From contig JAZQEF010000026.1 in assembly GCA_045538835.1 (NCBI GenBank), positions 1 to 64,000 on the forward strand: a stretch of 64,000 nt of DNA, given 5' to 3'. Below are positions 60,624 through 64,000 of this stretch, one piece after another. The stretch comes from RGIG6165 sp045538835 (GTDB taxonomy: Bacteria > Bacillota > Clostridia > Oscillospirales > Feifaniaceae). The stretch's first letter is position 1; every line of letters begins with the position of its first letter. The notes under the pieces were generated by a model. The model worked only from the letters and a program-made list of their open reading frames with translations. It was not told the DNA's origin and did no database searches. The position numbers and the translations under genes were made by a program.

Positions 60624-62174
60624 ATGGCTTTATTAAACATTCCATGTTTTGATGAAAAAGAATTTTTTGACAATAAGATAAACGACTCGTTGAGGGTCGT
60701 TATTATCCCAAATGTTTCAAAAGAGTATTTCGATAAATACAGTGAACTCCTTGAGAAAAACGGCTTTGTAAAAAAAGAAAAAGTATCTTCGGATATTCGC
60801 AGATATGCGGCATATCATTGTGAGGAATGCGGTGTATTTTTGAGTTATTTTTACAATACACACGAACTCCAGATAGTAACTGAAGAAAATACAACTTACT
60901 TTTCCTATAAGGATAATGAGATGGAGGTGTCAGTTACTCCGCAGATAACACAACTTCATCTTGAAAGTTTCGGTATGTCGTATGTGATAAGGCTTTCAGA
61001 CGGCAGATTTATCGTTATCGACGGCGGTAACGGTTTTATACCCGATGCGGAAAGACTGTTCAATGCTCTTAAAGAGGGTTCACCTTATGAAAAACCGGTT
61101 ATCGCGGCATGGATAATGAGTCACCCTCATAACGACCATTACTACTGCTTCTTTGAGTTTTATAAACAGTATAAAGAAGAGGTGAAAATAGAAAAATTCC
61201 TCTTTAACTTCCCGAAAGCGGACGATTTTGAACACTATCCGAAATTGGAATGTCCGAATTTGCCGAAAGGGATAAATGATTTTTTGGAATGTGTAAAAGA
61301 CAGTGGGGCAGAGGTGTACACCCCGCACACAGGGCAGACCTATAAAATAGGTGATGCCGTATGTGAGATACTTGCCTCTATGGATGATACGATACATTGC
61401 ACACAGAATATAAATGCGACTTCGCTTATCATTCGTATGGAACTTGGTGGACAGGTAACTCTGTGGACGACAGATGCGTCTTTCAGCGACGCACGTCTGC
61501 CCGAGCGTTACGGTTCGTATCTTAAATCAGATATCCTGCAGGTGCCCCACCACGGCTTCAGGTCAGGCACTTCAGAAGCGCTTATTGAAGGGTATGACCT
61601 TATAAGACCACAGGTATGTATACTTCCTGTATCAAAATACAATGCTTATCTTGACTTTTGTTCATTTAGAGCATGTACGGGACATCTTATGACAGACCTT
61701 GATGTCGCAGAGATGATAACGGGTGAAGAAACAAGGGTGCTTGATCTGCCGTATACTCCGATACCGTACGGTGCAAAAGTACTTGAAAAGAGATATAGGA
61801 CATGTAAGTCGTGCGCAGGTGCATATTCGTGGGTATTTACTGAACTCAATACAGCACATAAGGGTGACTTTGTGTTTACGGTACTTAACAATACTTTTGT
61901 AAAGTCGAATATATCCATAGAGATAACGTTTGACAACAAAGTAAAGAGGATACGCCACATTAAAACGATTGCACCGCAGGTGGCCATTATGAAACTGTGC
62001 ATAATTGATCCGAATCAGGTTGAAAGTGAGGCTTTTCCATATTATTCGGATTCACTTAAAAAGAAAGGTATCCCCAAAAGGGCACCTTTTGCAGTTCGCT
62101 TTTTGAGCGATGTACCTATAGTCGTATCACACAAAAAGCACAAACCTGCATACTATTCAACAGAAATATACTAA
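60624..62174 (+). CDS. MBL-fold metallohydrolase (ComEC-like beta-lactamase fold)
   Basis: 516 residues, soluble. Residues about 1-100 are a distinct N-terminal domain; the metallo-beta-lactamase fold follows with VIDGGN and the metal motif SHPHNDHY (H167, H169, D171, H172), then LWTTDASF and VPHHGFRSG, typical of the ComEC/Rec2-like branch. Substrate unknown; it may be a nuclease, phosphodiesterase or glycan-acting hydrolase. A single-gene unit within the carbohydrate region. Confidence 0.8.
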   Translation: MALLNIPCFDEKEFFDNKINDSLRVVIIPNVSKEYFDKYSELLEKNGFVKKEKVSSDIRRYAAYHCEECGVFLSYFYNTHELQIVTEENTTYFSYKDNEMEVSVTPQITQLHLESFGMSYVIRLSDGRFIVIDGGNGFIPDAERLFNALKEGSPYEKPVIAAWIMSHPHNDHYYCFFEFYKQYKEEVKIEKFLFNFPKADDFEHYPKLECPNLPKGINDFLECVKDSGAEVYTPHTGQTYKIGDAVCEILASMDDTIHCTQNINATSLIIRMELGGQVTLWTTDASFSDARLPERYGSYLKSDILQVPHHGFRSGTSEALIEGYDLIRPQVCILPVSKYNAYLDFCSFRACTGHLMTDLDVAEMITGEETRVLDLPYTPIPYGAKVLEKRYRTCKSCAGAYSWVFTELNTAHKGDFVFTVLNNTFVKSNISIEITFDNKVKRIRHIKTIAPQVAIMKLCIIDPNQVESEAFPYYSDSLKKKGIPKRAPFAVRFLSDVPIVVSHKKHKPAYYSTEIY

Positions 62175-62177
62175 AAT

Positions 62178-62210
62178 AAAAGAGCAAGTCACATTGACTT
62201 GCTCTTAGTT
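62178..62210 (+). terminator. Terminator of the MBL-fold gene
   Basis: AAGAGCAAGTCA-CAT-TGACTTGCTCTT; only a weak T run follows. Confidence 0.7.
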
Positions 62211-62272
62211 ATGCTGTAAACGAATGTTACTCTTTTCCGTTTTAGAGAAGATTATTTGCTTGTTGAGTTATA

Positions 62273-62400
62273 TGTCGATAAATGCTAAAATAAAAATAGA
62301 AGAAATGTAATGCGATAAACAATGCCTGAGATTGTTAATAAATATTTCTTTGCATCGCGACAAAGTTCGACTTGCTTTATATGGAGTAATTTGGTAAAAT
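62273..62400 (+). promoter_or_regulatory. Promoter region of spo0A with 0A-box-like sites
   Basis: TTGCTT (62372-62377), 17 bases, TAAAAT (62395-62400). Two near matches to the 0A box (TGTCGAA or its complement TTCGACA), each 6 of 7: TGTCGAT at 62273-62279 and TTCGACT at 62366-62372; the second touches the -35. This suggests autoregulation. The rest of the 266-base gap shows no gene. Confidence 0.5.
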
Positions 62401-62440
62401 ATGGAAAAAGAGACTAATAACAAAGCAGGAGGAGAGAAAA

Positions 62441-63205
62441 ATGGAAAATGCGGTAAGAGTTCTTATTGCGGATGATGATGAGATTTTGGGGATGAGTGAA
62501 AAGGAAGCTCTTGAAAAAGACGGTTACGATGTTGTGGGTATTGCTACAGACGGAAATCAGGTGCTTGAGATGGCGCATGAGCATAAACCTGACGTTATAG
62601 TTCTTGATATGTGCATGCCGCAACTGGATGGAATAGGTGTGCTTGAAGCAATTGGCGCTGACAGTGAGAACAAACCGTCCTGCATAATATACAGTTGTAT
62701 TACATCACCTGACATAATTCGTCAGGCAGACAAAAAAGGTGCAGCATATTATCTTTATAAGGACAATGATTTTTCTCTTTTGTCGCAGAGAATATCTGAC
62801 ATTGTCGAGGGAAGAGGGCAGAAAGGCGGCATAACCGAAAACGAGCGCAGAAATAAGATAGAGCGCAGGGTAACGGATATAATCCATGAGATAGGAGTAC
62901 CGGCACATATCAAAGGATATCAGTATGTCCGTGAGTCGATAGTAATGGCTGTTCTTGATATGGAAGTGCTTGAGAGCATAACAAAAAGACTGTATCCTGA
63001 TGTGGCAAAAAAGTACTCAACAAGTCCCTCCCGTGTTGAAAGGGCGATACGCCATGCAGTAGAGGTGGCGTGGGACAGAGGCGATGTCGATGTGCTTAAC
63101 CGTTACTTTGGTTATACAGTCGCTTGCAGTAAGGGTAAACCGACAAATTCGGAATTCATCGCAATGATTGCAGACAAACTTACACTTGAAAATAAAATGA
63201 GATAA
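62441..63205 (+). CDS. spo0A: Sporulation response regulator Spo0A
   Basis: 254 residues. Receiver domain (1-125) with acidic pocket DDD at 11-13 and phosphorylated D56 in IVLDMCMP; C-terminal DNA-binding domain (about 145-254) with HIKGYQYVRESI, SRVERAIRHAVEVAW, the recognition helix conserved in all Spo0A proteins, and RYFGYTV. The master regulator of entry into sporulation. AGGAGGAGAG precedes the ATG. spoIVB, its usual neighbour, is 12 kb upstream. Confidence 0.97.
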   Translation: MENAVRVLIADDDEILGMSEKEALEKDGYDVVGIATDGNQVLEMAHEHKPDVIVLDMCMPQLDGIGVLEAIGADSENKPSCIIYSCITSPDIIRQADKKGAAYYLYKDNDFSLLSQRISDIVEGRGQKGGITENERRNKIERRVTDIIHEIGVPAHIKGYQYVRESIVMAVLDMEVLESITKRLYPDVAKKYSTSPSRVERAIRHAVEVAWDRGDVDVLNRYFGYTVACSKGKPTNSEFIAMIADKLTLENKMR

Positions 63206-63209
63206 TTTC

Positions 63210-63239
63210 TTGAAATTTTTTGCCAAAATATGCTATAAT
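63210..63239 (+). promoter_or_regulatory. Promoter of the CarD-family gene
   Basis: TTGAAA, 18 bases, TATAAT, starting 5 bases after the spo0A stop. Confidence 0.7.
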
Positions 63240-63291
63240 CATCTTAAGAAGTAGCAACACTGCTGCTTTTTCGGCAAAAGATGAGGTAGAT

Positions 63292-63771
63292 ATGTTTAAA
63301 ATCGGCGATACTGTTCTGTATCCTCTGCACGGTGCAGGTGTGATTCAGAACATCGAAGAAAAAGAAATTTTAGGAGAAATCAAAAGTTACTACATTTTGA
63401 AGATTCCGATATCTGATATGACGGTCATGGTGCCTGTCGATGCAGAGGTCGGTATTAGAAATATAGTTGATGCAAAGACGGCGAAGACAGTCATTTCAAA
63501 GATAGGCAAACTCGAGTTGCCGCCCGAAACAAATTGGAATCAGCGTTTTCGTGATAATATGGCGCGCCTTAAATCCGGTGATATGATGGTGGTTGCATCT
63601 GTGGTCAAATCTCTTTTAGACAGGGACCTTGAAAAAGGTCTGTCTACGAGTGAGCGCAAAATGCTTATGAGTGCAAAGCAGGTGCTTGTATCCGAAGCCG
63701 CGCTTGCAACGGGTGAAGATCCTCACGACATAGAAAAAGAAATATATAAATCGGCAGGTATGCCGAAATAG
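63292..63771 (+). CDS. CarD/CdnL-TRCF-family transcription regulator
   Basis: 160 residues from the ATG at 63292 (GAGG 6 bases ahead; the longer frame from a TTG at 63220 lies across the promoter). The N-terminal Tudor-like RNA-polymerase-interacting domain (about 1-60) reads MFKIGDTVLYPLHGAGVI; the C-terminal helical part (about 70-160; LKSGDMMVVASVVKSLL) binds DNA upstream of the -10. CarD proteins steady the open complex at rRNA and growth promoters. The same fold occurs in Mfd, encoded in this window. Confidence 0.93.
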   Translation: MFKIGDTVLYPLHGAGVIQNIEEKEILGEIKSYYILKIPISDMTVMVPVDAEVGIRNIVDAKTAKTVISKIGKLELPPETNWNQRFRDNMARLKSGDMMVVASVVKSLLDRDLEKGLSTSERKMLMSAKQVLVSEAALATGEDPHDIEKEIYKSAGMPK

Positions 63772-63804
63772 AAGCCTGTAAATCACTTTACAGGCTTTTT
63801 TTGC
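63772..63804 (+). terminator. Terminator of the CarD gene
   Basis: AAGCCTGTAAA-TCAC-TTTACAGGCTTTTTTT. Confidence 0.93.
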
Positions 63805-63834
63805 TTGATAGATGAATATATATTAGTATATAAT

Positions 63835-64000
63835 GATTTCATCGAAGATGAAATCAGCGATATAAATTCCTGACGGAATTTGCGATATACCTTGCGATGC
63901 GATATATTACTTTGTAATGCGATATGTCCCTGTGGGACGAGAAAAAGGAATTTATATCATATCGCAACCGAATAAAATTAGGTTATATCGCATTTGAACA
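63835..64000. repeat. Hairpin array with GCGATAT spacers, probable non-coding repeat element (runs off the window)
   Basis: GATTTCATC-GAA-GATGAAATC, then GCGATAT, AAATTCC-TGAC-GGAATTT, GCGATAT, a short GCGAT, GCGATAT, ATTAC-TTT-GTAAT, GCGATAT, GTCCC-TGT-GGGAC. Further right the inverse ATATCGC appears at 63959 and 63985, and AGGAATTTATATC at 63945-63957 mirrors GATATAAATTCCT at 63859-63871, so the whole can fold into one long structure. No ORF. I recognise this style from clostridial genomes as a repeat, but the family name is not known to me. Confidence 0.7.

Noticed and set aside
63835..63940. Repeated GCGATAT units as a CRISPR array
   Set aside because: The repeat is only 7 bases, the spacers are themselves hairpins of uneven length, and there are no cas genes.

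Overview
The window looks like chromosomal DNA of an endospore-forming member of the Clostridia, most likely an anaerobic gut Oscillospirales/Ruminococcaceae-type bacterium. It carries spo0A, spoIVB and a CarD-family regulator. Gene order is partly of the low-GC Gram-positive type (a glmU-like gene, pth, mfd). It also holds a single-chain GlyRS, DUF3793, DUF1846, remnants of S-layer homology (SLH) domains, many -35/-10 pairs of the housekeeping type, and compact operons with 4-base ATGA overlaps. Almost every operon ends in a clear intrinsic terminator.

Layout. Bases 1-6550: the 3' part of a giant polymorphic toxin with a C-terminal DNA/RNA non-specific endonuclease, its probable YezG/DUF600-type immunity gene, and a small membrane protein. 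Bases 6550-15400: housekeeping genes (DUF1846, a LarA-family racemase, an RluA-type pseudouridine synthase, a SpoVB/MurJ-like flippase) and a five-gene minus-strand operon (aminotransferase, pyridoxamine kinase, ECF S component, radical SAM, mscL). Bases 15400-20340: the nucleoside-salvage operon deoD-deoB-cdd-pdp and a GH28-like protein. Bases 20340-23460: cysK, a DUF3793 gene behind two dyads that look like a metal-regulator operator, and a broken DUF4430/SLH surface-protein gene. Bases 23460-31640: metF, a separate MetH activation domain and metH, then a structured non-coding RNA of about 280 bases directly before potABCD.

Bases 31640-38740: an interspersed repeat, a phd-doc toxin-antitoxin pair with a near-perfect promoter/operator, membrane and cell-envelope genes (MBOAT/DHHW O-acylation pair; acyltransferase, PAP2 and GtrA operon; CatB-type acetyltransferase) and tRNA-Leu(UAG). 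Bases 38740-49340: an AraC regulator, an aminotransferase with a flavin reductase, dCMP deaminase, glyQS, and the operon glmU-like - pth - mfd - galK-like. Bases 49340-63800: spoIVB and spo0A, which are neighbours in many spore formers, are here separated by about 12 kb of carbohydrate genes: AraC regulator, uxaC, SDR mannonate oxidoreductase, uxuA, GH39, SIS sugar isomerase, DUF6259 protein, an HTH-kinase fusion and an MBL-fold protein. CarD follows spo0A. The last 165 bases are a stack of hairpins separated by GCGATAT, probably a repeat element running off the window.

Functional reading. The uronate block converts glucuronate/galacturonate through fructuronate and mannonate to 2-keto-3-deoxygluconate. 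The GH39 and perhaps the GH28-like and DUF6259 proteins would supply sugars in the cytoplasm, since none has a signal peptide. The deo operon recycles nucleosides to bases and pentose phosphates. The metF/metH block makes methionine using B12. The most interesting unexplained items are the structured RNA before potABCD, the layered tip of the toxin, the HTH-BadF kinase fusion, the paired operators before DUF3793 and the GCGATAT hairpin array.
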